The notes under the pieces: generated by a model | The model's database searches: none | The model's input: the letters and a program-made list of their open reading frames with translations, nothing else | Told to the model about the DNA's origin: nothing | Shown here: positions 25,634 through 34,048 of the stretch, one piece after another | Position numbering within the stretch: the stretch's first letter is position 1 | Layout: every line of letters starts with the position of its first letter | Position numbers and translations under genes: made by a program | Assembly (NCBI GenBank): GCA_036677445.1 | Contig: JAVBWI010000007.1 | Span: 109,219-173,218 of the forward strand | Direction: 5' to 3' | From: JAVBWI01 sp036677445 | Lineage (GTDB): Bacteria > Bacillota > Clostridia > Christensenellales > CAG-138 | DNA: 64,000 nucleotides

Positions 25634-26215
25634 TTAAATAACGAGTACATTCAAATGCTCCAGCACGATCTTAAGCCCCATCAATACCAGTACGATACCG
25701 CCGACTATCCCAGCATTTACCCGTAATTGCCCGCGAAACGCCTGCCCGAGCTTGACCCCCAGTACGGAAAGCGCAAACGTGATGCAGCCGATCAGCAGCG
25801 ACGCAGGCAGTATGCTTACATCCAGAAACGCGAATGTGACGCCCACTGCGAGCGCGTCGATACTGGTTGCAAACGCGGCAAGCAGCAGTGTCTTCATGCC
25901 GAAAGCGTTTTCGTCGGCGCCGCACGCTTCACTTTCACCGCAGCCGTTTTTCGATTCATAAATCATTTTGCCACCGATGAACGCAAGCAGCGCGAACGCG
26001 ATCCAATGATCGACGGGTGTGATATAGGCCTTGAACTGTGTGCCCAGCAGAAAACCGAGTATGGGCATCATCGCCTGAAACGCGCCGAAAAATCCGCCTG
26101 TCATGAACGCTTTTTTATAACGCATTGCCCGCATGGAAAGCCCTTTGCATACCGCAACCGCGAACGCGTCCATCGAAAGCCCCACGCCGATCAATAGCAA
26201 TTCCCATATTGCCAT
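25634..26215 (-). CDS. mntP: Manganese efflux pump, MntP family
   Basis: 193 residues with six hydrophobic helices. Two family repeats: LLIGVGLSMDAFAVAVCKGL near the start and LAAFATSIDALAVGVTFAF near 105, with the acidic/DA motifs that bind Mn2+ in this exporter family. A charged loop (ESKNGCGESEACGADENAF) splits the halves. GGAGGAAT precedes ATG 26215; upstream in-frame codons run through a terminator. No yybP-ykoY riboswitch is apparent in the short leader. It lies next to mogA and is probably co-transcribed. Confidence 0.92.
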   Translation of the reverse strand: MAIWELLLIGVGLSMDAFAVAVCKGLSMRAMRYKKAFMTGGFFGAFQAMMPILGFLLGTQFKAYITPVDHWIAFALLAFIGGKMIYESKNGCGESEACGADENAFGMKTLLLAAFATSIDALAVGVTFAFLDVSILPASLLIGCITFALSVLGVKLGQAFRGQLRVNAGIVGGIVLVLMGLKIVLEHLNVLVI

Positions 26216-26257
26216 CCCTATTCCTCCATCGAAAGTATGTTTTCCGCAAAAACGAAC

Positions 26258-26283
26258 GCATGAGCGGCTTTCGCCGCTCATGC
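26258..26283 (-). terminator. Terminator downstream of the beta-CASP hydrolase
   Basis: GCATGAGCGGC / GCCGCTCATGC, 11 bp perfect with a TTTC/GAAA loop, followed on the minus strand by GTTCGTTTTTG. It separates the hydrolase from mntP. Confidence 0.75.
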
Positions 26284-26310
26284 CAGGCTGTCAAAAAAGT
26301 GTTTGGGAAC

Positions 26311-27927
26311 CTATATCAGTTCGTCCCATTTGTCTACAAGGGATCGGACGTCCGCTTCGAGCAGCGATATCTTAAGCTCCATATCCGGCGAGCGGCGCTC
26401 GCTGCTGCGCGCTATGATCGCCTGCAGTAAGGCAAGCTGTTCCTGTATCTTGTAGCCGCGCGCCTTGGTTCTGACATCCACCACCTCGGGCGCAGGCACG
26501 ACCGCGGCCTGCGTTTCACCCTGCGCAAGCTCGTAGCTCTCGCCAAGGCTGGGTATCATCGTACTATAGCCGAGCGCCTGCAGCGCCTTTTCAAGGGAAA
26601 ACAGCGATTCTTCCTCGCCATGTACCAATATTACCTTGCGCGGCTTGGGCGAAATGCCCTTCACCCACTCGATGAGCTCATCCTTGCCCGCATGGCCGGA
26701 GAAACCCTCGATCTGCACGATCGCCGCGTTGATGCGCACTTCTTCGCCAAAGAGCTTGACCTTCTTCGCGCCGTCCACCAGCGCGCGCCCCAGCGTGCCC
26801 TGCGCCTGATAACCCGCAAAAAGCACCGTGCTGTCCGCCCGGTAGAGGTTATGCTTGAGGTGATGGCGGATGCGGCCCGCATCGGCCATGCCGGAGGAGG
26901 AAATGATGATTTTGCTGCCCTGAATATCGTTGATGAGCCTGGATTCATCCGCCGTCTGCGCGACGCGCAACGTGGGAAAATCGAAAGGCGAGCCGTCCTT
27001 GGCCATTTCCAGCGCTTCCTCGTCATAATAGCCCTTGGCGCAGCGTTCGTAGACTTTGGTCGCCTCTATCCCCAGCGGGCTGTCGATGTATACCGGCACA
27101 TCCGCAAGCTCGGGCAGTACCCCCTTTTTGAGTATCCGCTTGATATAATACAGCAATTCCTGGGTTCTGCCCACGGCAAACGAAGGAATGACCAGGTTGC
27201 CCCCGCGCGCGAGCGCGGAACGTATGACATTGGCAAGCTCCGCTTCCTTGTCCGCGTCGGTGCTCAGTTCGTGCACGCGGTCGCCGTACGTACCCTCCAG
27301 CACCAGGTAATCCGCGTCATCCACATCCTCGGGATCCTGGATGATGGGGCGGTCGTCTCGCCCCACGTCGCCGGAAAATACCACCTTGGTGGTCTTCCCT
27401 TCCTCCTGCGCCCAAATCTCAATGGCGGCGGAACCCAACAGGTGGCCGATATCCTTCAGGCGCACGCTAATATCCGGGAAGAGCTGAATGGTTTCATCAT
27501 AACATACGCCGCGGAAGAGCTTGAGCGTTTGCTGCACATCCTCGAGATTATAGAGGGGCTCCACCGGCTTTTTGCCCGCGCGCAGGTTCTTTCTGGTCTG
27601 CCACTCAGCCTCCTGCATCTGTATATGCGCGCTGTCCGGGAGCATGATGGTTGAAAGCTGCGCCGTGGCCTCGGTCGCGAGTATGGTGCCGGAAAAGCCG
27701 CGCTTAACCAGGAGAGGCAGCAACCCGCTGTGGTCGATATGCGCATGCGTAAGCAGCACGGCCTTTATTTCCCCCGGATCAAACGGGAAGGTATCCTCGC
27801 CGTATATGCCCATCGCATCCTCGCCCTGCCGCATGCCGCAATCCACCAGCAGCTTGCCGCCGGCCCATGTCAGCATATGGCAGGAGCCCGTTACCGTACG
27901 CGCCGCGCCAAAAAACTCGAGTTTCAT
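26311..27927 (-). CDS. Metallo-beta-lactamase / beta-CASP family hydrolase (RNase-like)
   Basis: 538 residues. MBL motif THAHIDHSG near 60, a later SGDVGRDD motif for the second metal shell, and beta-CASP motifs: PSFAVGRTQELLYYI (~245), SSSGMADAGRIRHHL (~340), GFSGHAGKDEL (~390) and VHGEEES. This set matches the CPSF73/YSH1-like bacterial beta-CASP nucleases, which cut or trim RNA. A C-terminal ~70 residues forms a coiled helical tail. AGGGAGGA precedes ATG 27927. It stands as a single gene after a family-A half repeat. Confidence 0.9.
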   Translation of the reverse strand: MKLEFFGAARTVTGSCHMLTWAGGKLLVDCGMRQGEDAMGIYGEDTFPFDPGEIKAVLLTHAHIDHSGLLPLLVKRGFSGTILATEATAQLSTIMLPDSAHIQMQEAEWQTRKNLRAGKKPVEPLYNLEDVQQTLKLFRGVCYDETIQLFPDISVRLKDIGHLLGSAAIEIWAQEEGKTTKVVFSGDVGRDDRPIIQDPEDVDDADYLVLEGTYGDRVHELSTDADKEAELANVIRSALARGGNLVIPSFAVGRTQELLYYIKRILKKGVLPELADVPVYIDSPLGIEATKVYERCAKGYYDEEALEMAKDGSPFDFPTLRVAQTADESRLINDIQGSKIIISSSGMADAGRIRHHLKHNLYRADSTVLFAGYQAQGTLGRALVDGAKKVKLFGEEVRINAAIVQIEGFSGHAGKDELIEWVKGISPKPRKVILVHGEEESLFSLEKALQALGYSTMIPSLGESYELAQGETQAAVVPAPEVVDVRTKARGYKIQEQLALLQAIIARSSERRSPDMELKISLLEADVRSLVDKWDELI

Positions 27928-28004
27928 TCCGTAGTCCTCCCTTTTATGGATGGTGGCACCGCCCGAAGCCCGTCCTATCCGGTGGGACAGATTGAAATGC
28001 GGCA

Positions 28005-28051
28005 CCCATAGAAAACCCGCTGACAAAGTCCTGAGGACTTTGTCAGCGGCC
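28005..28051 (+). repeat. Partial family-A repeat (3' module only)
   Basis: CCCATAGAAAACCC followed by a 13-bp perfect stem, 28019-28031 with 28035-28047 (GCTGACAAAGTCC / GGACTTTGTCAGC). It matches the end of copies A1 and A2, but three base pairs of the stem are changed on both sides. Confidence 0.7.
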
Positions 28052-28084
28052 AAGGAAACGGCCGAACCGTTTCCGTATGATAGG

Positions 28085-28972
28085 CTAGGCTTTTAATTCT
28101 GCGCGGCTGCGGCAGAAATATGCCAGTGCCAGCGTACCCGGGCCGCAATGGCAGCCTATGACCGGCCCCACGGGGTGAATGCGCACATCCGCAGGACGCA
28201 CCGTCTCGCGCAGCTGCGCTTCCAGCGCGCGCGCTTCCTCCATACAATCCGCCTGATAAATGAGCAGGGTCTGCTCTTCGGGGTTGTCGATGGTGGCGGC
28301 GCACTTTTCCACCAAATACTTGATGGCGCGTTTGCGCCCCTTTACCTTTTCGATGGGAACAAGCTGCCCTTCGGGGCTCACGAACAGCACGGGCTTGATT
28401 TCGAGCACGGTGCCGAAAAACGCCGCCGTGCCGCTTAAGCGCCCGCCACGGCGCAGATACTCCAAACTATCCACGGTAAAGAGCGCACAGGCACGCTGCT
28501 TGTTGGCTTCCACCCAATCCCGTATTTCATCGAGAGAACCGCCCTGTTCCTGCATGCGGGTCGCTTCGGACACCAGCAGGCAAAGCGGCGCGGAAATCGC
28601 CAGCGTATCCACCAGTTCTATCCGGCGGTCGGGATATTTTTCTTTGAGCTCCTGCGCGGCGATGACCTCACTGTTGAACGTGCCGGAGAGCGCCGATGAG
28701 AACGCAATATGCAGTATATCCTTGCCCGCAGCAAGGAACGGTTCAAAGTATTCCACGATCTCGTTGGGATTGCGCTGTGTGGTTATGACGGAAGCGCCTT
28801 TGCGCATTGTTTCGTAAAAAGCGGGGATATCCGTTTCGCGGCCCAAATCATAATAGTATTCCGTACCGTTGACAGTATAGGGCATGCGCAGTACGTTGAC
28901 GCCGGTACGGTCTTCCCACTCGAAAGGAACCTCTGCATTTGATTCGGTCGTAATCACAAAACTTCTGTCCAT
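28085..28972 (-). CDS. DegV family fatty-acid-binding protein (downstream paralogue)
   Basis: 295 residues. Two-domain DegV/EDD fold: FVITTESNAEVPFEW at the start, TTQRNPNEIVEYF near 65 (the loop whose Ser/Thr contact the fatty-acid carboxylate), HIAFSSALSGTFNS near 90, and RGGRLSGTAAFFGTVLEIKPVL near 165. In Firmicutes DegV/FakB proteins present fatty acids to the FakA kinase; many clostridial paralogues have unknown ligands. It lies 111 bases after a second DegV gene. A GAAGGAG site is rather far (about 13 bases) from the ATG. Confidence 0.88.
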   Translation of the reverse strand: MDRSFVITTESNAEVPFEWEDRTGVNVLRMPYTVNGTEYYYDLGRETDIPAFYETMRKGASVITTQRNPNEIVEYFEPFLAAGKDILHIAFSSALSGTFNSEVIAAQELKEKYPDRRIELVDTLAISAPLCLLVSEATRMQEQGGSLDEIRDWVEANKQRACALFTVDSLEYLRRGGRLSGTAAFFGTVLEIKPVLFVSPEGQLVPIEKVKGRKRAIKYLVEKCAATIDNPEEQTLLIYQADCMEEARALEAQLRETVRPADVRIHPVGPVIGCHCGPGTLALAYFCRSRAELKA

Positions 28973-29083
28973 ATACGTTTTTTCGCTCCTTCTTCATTCA
29001 CTTCGGGGCGGCATTCTTCCGCGCTTTAAGCGGCAGGCCGCATTGCCTAGATAAGAATGGATATGGCCGTCACAAGCCGGTTC

Positions 29084-29959
29084 TTACAGCCGGCGGCTTC
29101 CAAAGAACGCGACGCCCACCGCGCCCGGCCCGGCATAACAGCCGGTAATAGGCCCCATAGGCAGTATCGTGGCATCGCTGCAGCCGGCTTGCGTGCAGAG
29201 GATGTCCTTAAGCTGCGCCGCCAGCTCCGGCGCATCGGCATGTGTGATGCCGACGATCTGGCTGTTGAGCGCGTAACCCATGCGCTGGATGCTCCCGGCA
29301 ATGGCAAACAGCGCCTCTTCTTCATTTTTTGACTTTGCTTCCGTGACCAGCCCGCCCGCCGCGTCCATGCGCAAGAGCGTGCGCCTGCCCATCAGCTCGC
29401 CCATGGCGCCGCCTTCGTACAAGCCCGATTCACGCAGCCATTTCAGGTTGGCGGGCAGCAGCAGTGCGTTGACGTACTGGCGGTTTTCCACCACCCAGGC
29501 CGCTACCGCGTCCATTCCCTTTCCTTCGCGGCGCATATGCGACGCCTCGAAAACCAGCATACCCTGCGCCACCGCACAGCACAGCGTATCCACCACCACT
29601 ACTCTGCGCTCCGGATAACGGGCAAGCAGCTCCTCGCGCGCGTGCTGCGCGGCAAGAAATGTACGGCTAAGGTGACGGGAAATGGAAAGCATCAGCACGT
29701 CGCGCCCTTCCATCAGGTGCGGTTCCCACAGCGCACAAAACGCCTCGGGTAAAACGGGAATTGTGCCGACCGCCGTGCCGTTGCGCATTGCAAAATAAAA
29801 AGCGGTCAGATCCGTTTCACGGCCAAGGTCATAGGTGTACGCTGCGTCGTTCATTTTATAGTGTAAATGCGCTATTTCGACTTGCTGCTGGCGCGCGGTG
29901 CCCCAGGGCATATCCGCGCCGGTATCCGTAAATATCGCATAAGCAAATTCGGAATTCAT
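29084..29959 (-). CDS. DegV family fatty-acid-binding protein (upstream paralogue)
   Basis: 291 residues. AYAIFTDTGADMPWGT opening, GTIPVLPEAFCALWEPHL near 65, MLSISRHLSRTFLAAQ near 90 and RESGLYEGGAMGELMGRRTLLRMD in place of the usual RGGRIS..AxxG segment. The usual SSxxSGT and RGGR motifs are altered (SRHLSRT, ESGL), so ligand contacts probably differ from its neighbour. ATG 29959 follows GAGGGG; a longer frame begins at 29980. Tandem arrangement suggests a duplication with divergence. Confidence 0.82.
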   Translation of the reverse strand: MNSEFAYAIFTDTGADMPWGTARQQQVEIAHLHYKMNDAAYTYDLGRETDLTAFYFAMRNGTAVGTIPVLPEAFCALWEPHLMEGRDVLMLSISRHLSRTFLAAQHAREELLARYPERRVVVVDTLCCAVAQGMLVFEASHMRREGKGMDAVAAWVVENRQYVNALLLPANLKWLRESGLYEGGAMGELMGRRTLLRMDAAGGLVTEAKSKNEEEALFAIAGSIQRMGYALNSQIVGITHADAPELAAQLKDILCTQAGCSDATILPMGPITGCYAGPGAVGVAFFGSRRL

Positions 29960-30206
29960 AAGCGGCGACCCCTCAACCATGCTGATGCACTCATTATAGC
30001 CTATTTATACGTGTTTGACAAAAAGAAAAATGCCTGCGGCCTGTAAACAAAGTAAGATGGCCGCACAATTATATGCATTGCTTCGCCGCAAACCGCAAAT
30101 ATATGCAAAAAAGGCCGCCGGAATGGCGGTCATCCATAAGACAGGAGAACGTTGGGGGCGCCGCCCCCAAACCCCGGCCAAGAGCCACAGCCCTTGGAAC
30201 CCCAGT

Positions 30207-30237
30207 CTGTAAACGCCCTGGAACAGGGCGTTTACAG
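30207..30237. terminator. Perfect 14-bp hairpin after the amino acid ABC operon
   Basis: CTGTAAACGCCCTG (30207-30220) pairs with CAGGGCGTTTACAG (30224-30237) around GAA, 12 bases past the ATPase stop on the minus strand; no U-tract follows, but a GTTGGGGGCGCCGCCCCCAA stem lies beyond (30151-30170). It may stabilise the mRNA end. Confidence 0.55.
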
Positions 30238-30248
30238 GGACACTCCTT

Positions 30249-30974
30249 TTAATAAAGCACTTTGGAAAGAAAATCCTGCAGGCGCGGATGCTGCGGGCTG
30301 TTGAAGAATGCCTGCGGGGCGTTCTCCTCCAGCACCTGCCCGCCATCCATGAACAGGCAGCGGGTGGCCACCTCCTTGGCAAAGCCCATTTCGTGCGTGA
30401 CCACCACCATTGTCATGCCTTCGTGCGCAAGCTCTTTCATGACTTCGAGAACCTCGCCCACCATTTCCGGGTCCAGCGCGGAGGTCGGCTCGTCAAAAAG
30501 CATGACGTCGGGGTTCATGGCAAGCGCGCGTACGATGGCGACGCGCTGCTGCTGGCCGCCGGAAAGCTGGTTGGGGTACGCATCCGCCTTTTCCGTCAGC
30601 CCGATGCGCTGCAGAAGCCGCGTGGCGTTGTCGTCCGCTTCCGCCTGCCCCATCAGCTTGAGCCTGACGGGGGCGAGCGTGATGTTCTCGCGGATGGTCT
30701 TATGCGGGAAGAGATTGAACTGCTGGAATACCATACCCATCTTCTGGCGCAGCTTATCCACATCGCATTTGCCGTCGTTGATCATTTGGCCCTCGAACCA
30801 CACCTCGCCGCTCGTCGGCATTTCCAGCAGATTCAGGCAGCGCAGGAACGTGCTTTTGCCGCAGCCGGAAGGGCCGACTATAACCACCTTTTCGCCCTTT
30901 CCGATATGCTGGTCAACGCCGTTGAGCGCCTTGATAGCGCCGAAATATTTATGGAGATTTTTAACGGTGATCAC
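30249..30974 (-). CDS. glnQ: Polar amino acid ABC transporter ATP-binding protein (GlnQ type)
   Basis: 241 residues. Walker A GPSGCGKST (~33), Q-loop VFQQFNLFPHKT, signature LSGGQQQRVAIVRAL (~130), Walker B VMLFDEPTSALDPEMVGE and switch His VTHEMGFAKEVA, the complete GlnQ/HisP set. I prefer GTG 30974 with GAGGAGG 10 bases upstream; TTG 30983 sits one base from that site. The start overlaps the permease end by 14 bases. Final gene of a three-gene importer operon. Confidence 0.92.
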   Translation of the reverse strand: MITVKNLHKYFGAIKALNGVDQHIGKGEKVVIVGPSGCGKSTFLRCLNLLEMPTSGEVWFEGQMINDGKCDVDKLRQKMGMVFQQFNLFPHKTIRENITLAPVRLKLMGQAEADDNATRLLQRIGLTEKADAYPNQLSGGQQQRVAIVRALAMNPDVMLFDEPTSALDPEMVGEVLEVMKELAHEGMTMVVVTHEMGFAKEVATRCLFMDGGQVLEENAPQAFFNSPQHPRLQDFLSKVLY

Positions 30975-31656
30975 TCTTAGCAAGCCTCCTCTCGAGTTTG
31001 CGCAGGCCCCAGGTCATGAGCATGACGATGGCGAGGTATACCGCCGCAATCAGCAGCAGCGGCACGGGGCTGTAAGTGCGCGAACGGACCATGGTGGCCA
31101 TGTAAGTGATATCGCCTATGGCGATGTAGCCTACCACCGCCGTTTCCTTAAGCAGCACGATGGCCTCGTTTGCAAGCGCGGGCAGTATGTTTTTAATGGC
31201 CTGCGGCATCACGATAAAGCGCATGGTCATGTTGTTGGTAAGCCCCAGGCTGCGCCCGGCCTCCGTCTGCCCCGCGCCCACGGCGAGTATGCCCGCGCGC
31301 ACAATCTCCGCCACATAGGCGCCGGAGTTGATGCCGAACGCGAGGATGGCCACGAATATGTTCATACTCATAGGCGCCGAAGCAAACAGCACAAACGCGA
31401 ATATCAAAAGCTGCACCATCACAGGCGTGCCGCGTATGACGGTGAGGTATACGTCGCAAAGTACATCCAGCGGTTTGAGCTTTTTGTTATGCCGCGCATA
31501 TACTTTGCAGATTGCCACCAGCGCGCCCAGCACGATGCCGATGAGCGCCGCTCCCAGCGTAATGACGATGGTATGCTCCAACCCTTGGAGATAAAGCATC
31601 CACCGGTCGTTTTGGATGATGTTACTGTACAGCTGCTGGCCGAAATTATTCCACAT
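30961..31656 (-). CDS. glnP: Polar amino acid ABC transporter permease (GlnP type)
   Basis: 231 residues with about five membrane segments. HisM/GlnP family: LEHTIVITLGAALIGIVLGALVA near 30, YLTVIRGTPVMVQLLIFAF near 73 (the RGTP motif), and the EAA loop EAGRSLGLTNNMTMRFIVMPQAIKNILPALANE (~130-165). Forms the membrane channel with GlnQ. AAGGGGG precedes the ATG. It overlaps glnQ and follows the binding protein after a terminator-like hairpin, so it is probably expressed at a lower level. Confidence 0.92.
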   Translation of the reverse strand: MWNNFGQQLYSNIIQNDRWMLYLQGLEHTIVITLGAALIGIVLGALVAICKVYARHNKKLKPLDVLCDVYLTVIRGTPVMVQLLIFAFVLFASAPMSMNIFVAILAFGINSGAYVAEIVRAGILAVGAGQTEAGRSLGLTNNMTMRFIVMPQAIKNILPALANEAIVLLKETAVVGYIAIGDITYMATMVRSRTYSPVPLLLIAAVYLAIVMLMTWGLRKLERRLAKSDHR

Positions 31657-31820
31657 AGGCAGCCCCCTTCATGCATTGCGCCGGCACCGCCCGGTCATAC
31701 CGGCCCAAATGCGGACGCTACTCGTATAAGTATACTATATTATTGCCCCAGCGCAAGCGGATTTGACCGCAAAAGGGTGATTTCAAATGAATATATATCC
31801 GTCGTACACATTTTACGATC

Positions 31821-31867
31821 CGTAAAAAACAAAATCCGCCGCATACGCCGGAAGGCGTTTGCGGCGG
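31821..31867 (-). terminator. Terminator or attenuator after the amino acid binding protein
   Basis: A 14-base stem (31836-31849 with 31854-31867, 13 pairs) followed on the minus strand by ATTTTGTTTTTT. It lies between binding protein and permease, a usual place for partial termination so that more binding protein is made. Confidence 0.8.
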
Positions 31868-31889
31868 AACATTTCCTGACTGTTTCGAT

Positions 31890-32759
31890 TTAAGAACCGG
31901 AAGCGATCTTGTGCTCCTCGATCCACTTGGCGATGGTGCCGTCGTCGAGCAGCTTCTGCACGACGCCGTCCACAACCGCTTTGAGATCCGCGGCACCCTT
32001 CGCCATGGCGATGGCATACTGCTCTTCGGTGAGGGGTTCTTCGAGCACGACAAGGCCTTCGTTTGATTCGGCAATCTGCTTGGCAGGCATTTCATCGATA
32101 ACGACTGCGTCGATCTTTCCGTTGGCGAGCTCAGCGCCCGCATCCGGACCGGTCTTGTAGCGGAGCACCTGGCCAGCGCCGACTTCGTCCGTCACAAAGA
32201 TGTCGCCGGTGGTGCCCATCTGCACGCCGATGTTTTTGCCGGCTAGGTCCGCAGCGGATTTGATGTCGCTGTCCGCACGCACGATGATGACCTGTGCGGC
32301 GTCCACATAGTTGATGGAGAAATCCACGTTTTGACGACGTTCTTCGGTGTTCGACATACCGGACGCGCCAAGGTCGCCCTTGCCGGTCTGTACGGCCATC
32401 ACGATGCCGTCAAAGTCCATATCCACGATTTCGAGCTCTACGCCGATCTCGTCCGCGATGGCCTTTGCCAGGTCCATATCCACGCCGACAGGTTCATTGT
32501 TTGCGCCAAGGTATTCAAACGGCGCAAAGGCGGCGTTTGTGAGTACCACGAGCTTGCCAGCGGCTTTGATCTTATCAATCGTCGGCGTCTCGGATACGGC
32601 GGGTTCTTCTTCCGCGGCGGGAGTTGCCTCAGCTGCGGGCGCGGCGGGGGCTTCGGTCGCCTCCGGGGCGGCGGGAGTCGTGGGCGCACAGGCGGCAAAC
32701 AGGGAAACTGTGAGCAGCAGCGCCAGGATAAGGGCGATGCTCTTATATTGCTTCTTCAT
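31890..32759 (-). CDS. Amino acid ABC transporter substrate-binding lipoprotein
   Basis: 289 residues. Signal peptide with lipobox LFAACAP (Cys near 24), a Pro/Ala/Glu-rich linker to ~60, then a type-3 (SBP_bac_3) fold: GKLVVLTNAAFAPFEYLGANNE, GVDMDLAKAIADEIGVELEI and DMDFDGIVMAVQTGKGDLGASGMSNTEERR. The last segment carries the Arg that holds the ligand alpha-carboxylate, so the ligand is an amino acid, not further specified. First gene of the operon; a promoter is visible upstream. Confidence 0.93.
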   Translation of the reverse strand: MKKQYKSIALILALLLTVSLFAACAPTTPAAPEATEAPAAPAAEATPAAEEEPAVSETPTIDKIKAAGKLVVLTNAAFAPFEYLGANNEPVGVDMDLAKAIADEIGVELEIVDMDFDGIVMAVQTGKGDLGASGMSNTEERRQNVDFSINYVDAAQVIIVRADSDIKSAADLAGKNIGVQMGTTGDIFVTDEVGAGQVLRYKTGPDAGAELANGKIDAVVIDEMPAKQIAESNEGLVVLEEPLTEEQYAIAMAKGAADLKAVVDGVVQKLLDDGTIAKWIEEHKIASGS

Positions 32760-32801
32760 AACGGTCTTCCTTTCTTCTTCATTTTTGTTCTTCTTCGTAT
32801 A

Positions 32802-32829
32802 ATTATACTATTAATTTTTTATAAATCAA
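32802..32829 (-). promoter_or_regulatory. Promoter of the amino acid ABC operon
   Basis: Minus strand TTGATT (32829-32824), a 16-base spacer and TATAAT (32807-32802), 43 bases before the binding-protein start. Confidence 0.65.
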
Positions 32830-32911
32830 CCCTTGATTCCAAATTAGATTGCATTTTTATGAAAATATATTCAAGTTATGCGGTTAATATGCGTGATTTG
32901 TGCATAAAAAC

Positions 32912-32941
32912 GCGTCCCTTCCAAATATTTGGAAGGGACGC
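32912..32941 (-). terminator. Terminator of the serine biosynthesis genes
   Basis: GCGTCCCTTCCAAAT (32912-32926) and ATTTGGAAGGGACGC (32927-32941) form a perfect palindrome, followed on the minus strand by GTTTTTATG; 21 bases past the serA stop. Confidence 0.85.
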
Positions 32942-32961
32942 ATGCATAAACCGTGTTTTTA

Positions 32962-33876
32962 TTACAGCTTGAACGCGCGGCGGATATGCTCTACGATCTC
33001 CGCGCCGATACGCTCCTGCGCTTCGGAAGTGGAGCCGCCGACGTGCGGCGTCATGCTGACCTTGGGATGGCCCAAAAGCCGCGTATCCTGACAGGGTTCC
33101 TCGGTATACACATCCACGCCGTAGCCGCGCAGCTTGCCGGCGTCCAGCGCGTCGAGCACCGCGCCGGTATCCACCATGTTGCCGCGGCCGGTGTTGATGA
33201 GTATCGCGCCCTCTTTCATCAGCGCGATCTTTTCAGCGCTGAGTATCGGCGGGCTGCCCTTGGGGCCGGGGGTATGCAGCGATACATAGTCGGAGTTTGC
33301 GAGCAGTCCGTCCAGCTCATAGCGCACGAAGGGCTCGTATTCCGGCTTGTGGCCCGAACGGTTGGTGTATATGACATGCATGCCCAGGGCCAGGGCTCGC
33401 TTGCCGGTTTCCCGGGCAATCCGGCCGATACCGATAAGGCCGAGCGTCTTGCCCGCGATCTCGGTACCCTTGTAGGCCTTCTTCTCCCATTTCCCTTCGC
33501 GCATGGTCACGTTTGCCGCGCCGATAAAGCGGGCGACGGAAAACATATGCCCGATGGCCAGCTCCGCTACGGAAGCGGAAGAAGCGTTGGGGGTATTGCA
33601 GACCTCGATGCCGTGGTCGCGCGCGTAAGCGACGTCGATATTATCCACGCCCACGCCGCCGCGGATAATCAGCTTGAGACGGCCGGTGGTCAGAGCTGAA
33701 TCGATGACGGGCTCGCGCACCTTGGTAGCTGAACGCACCACCAGTACGTCAAACTCCTTCACCCGCTCTTTTAGCTCCTCCGGCTCATAAAACTGTTGCA
33801 CGACCTCGCAATTGAGTTCCTGCAATGTTTTGACGGCGCACTTTTCAATGCCGTCGGATGCCAAGACACGCAGCAT
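32962..33876 (-). CDS. serA: D-3-phosphoglycerate dehydrogenase, short form
   Basis: 304 residues, lacking the ACT regulatory domain of long SerA. The 2-hydroxyacid dehydrogenase layout is complete: substrate loop VRSATKVREPVID, NAD motif GLIGIGRIARETGKRA (~140), the catalytic Arg region INTGRGNMVDTGAVLDAL, Glu in YTEEP and His in TPHVGGSTSEAQ. Oxidises 3-phosphoglycerate to 3-phosphohydroxypyruvate, the first step of serine synthesis, feeding SerC encoded just upstream. AAGGAG precedes ATG 33876. No ACT domain implies no direct serine inhibition of the usual kind. Confidence 0.92.
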   Translation of the reverse strand: MLRVLASDGIEKCAVKTLQELNCEVVQQFYEPEELKERVKEFDVLVVRSATKVREPVIDSALTTGRLKLIIRGGVGVDNIDVAYARDHGIEVCNTPNASSASVAELAIGHMFSVARFIGAANVTMREGKWEKKAYKGTEIAGKTLGLIGIGRIARETGKRALALGMHVIYTNRSGHKPEYEPFVRYELDGLLANSDYVSLHTPGPKGSPPILSAEKIALMKEGAILINTGRGNMVDTGAVLDALDAGKLRGYGVDVYTEEPCQDTRLLGHPKVSMTPHVGGSTSEAQERIGAEIVEHIRRAFKL

Positions 33877-33978
33877 AGTGATCTTCTCCTTTTTTGAATT
33901 GTATGTAGTGTACGCATACACCCGCTAAACGCCATTGTAAAACGGATGCGTTCAACGCCTTTGTTGATATCCCATTTG

Positions 33979-34012
33979 CCTGCCGGCCGGAAACCGCTTT
34001 CCGGTCGACAGG
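33979..34012. other. Strong imperfect hairpin between serC and serA
   Basis: CCTGCCGGCCGGAAA (33979) and TTTCCGGTCGACAGG (33998) pair at 13 of 15 positions. No U-tract follows on the minus strand, so it is more likely an mRNA-stabilising or processing structure than a terminator. The rest of the 172-base gap shows nothing else. Confidence 0.45.
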
Positions 34013-34048
34013 AAAACCCGGGTGCCCGCTAAAAAGCAGCCCCTGACG

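Noticed and set aside
25634..26257. yybP-ykoY manganese riboswitch upstream of mntP
   Set aside because: The gap before mntP is short and filled by the terminator of the neighbour; no yybP-ykoY core found.
32912..32941. Palindrome as a regulatory operator for the amino acid ABC operon
   Set aside because: Its T-tract on the minus strand and location 21 bases after serA fit a terminator better.
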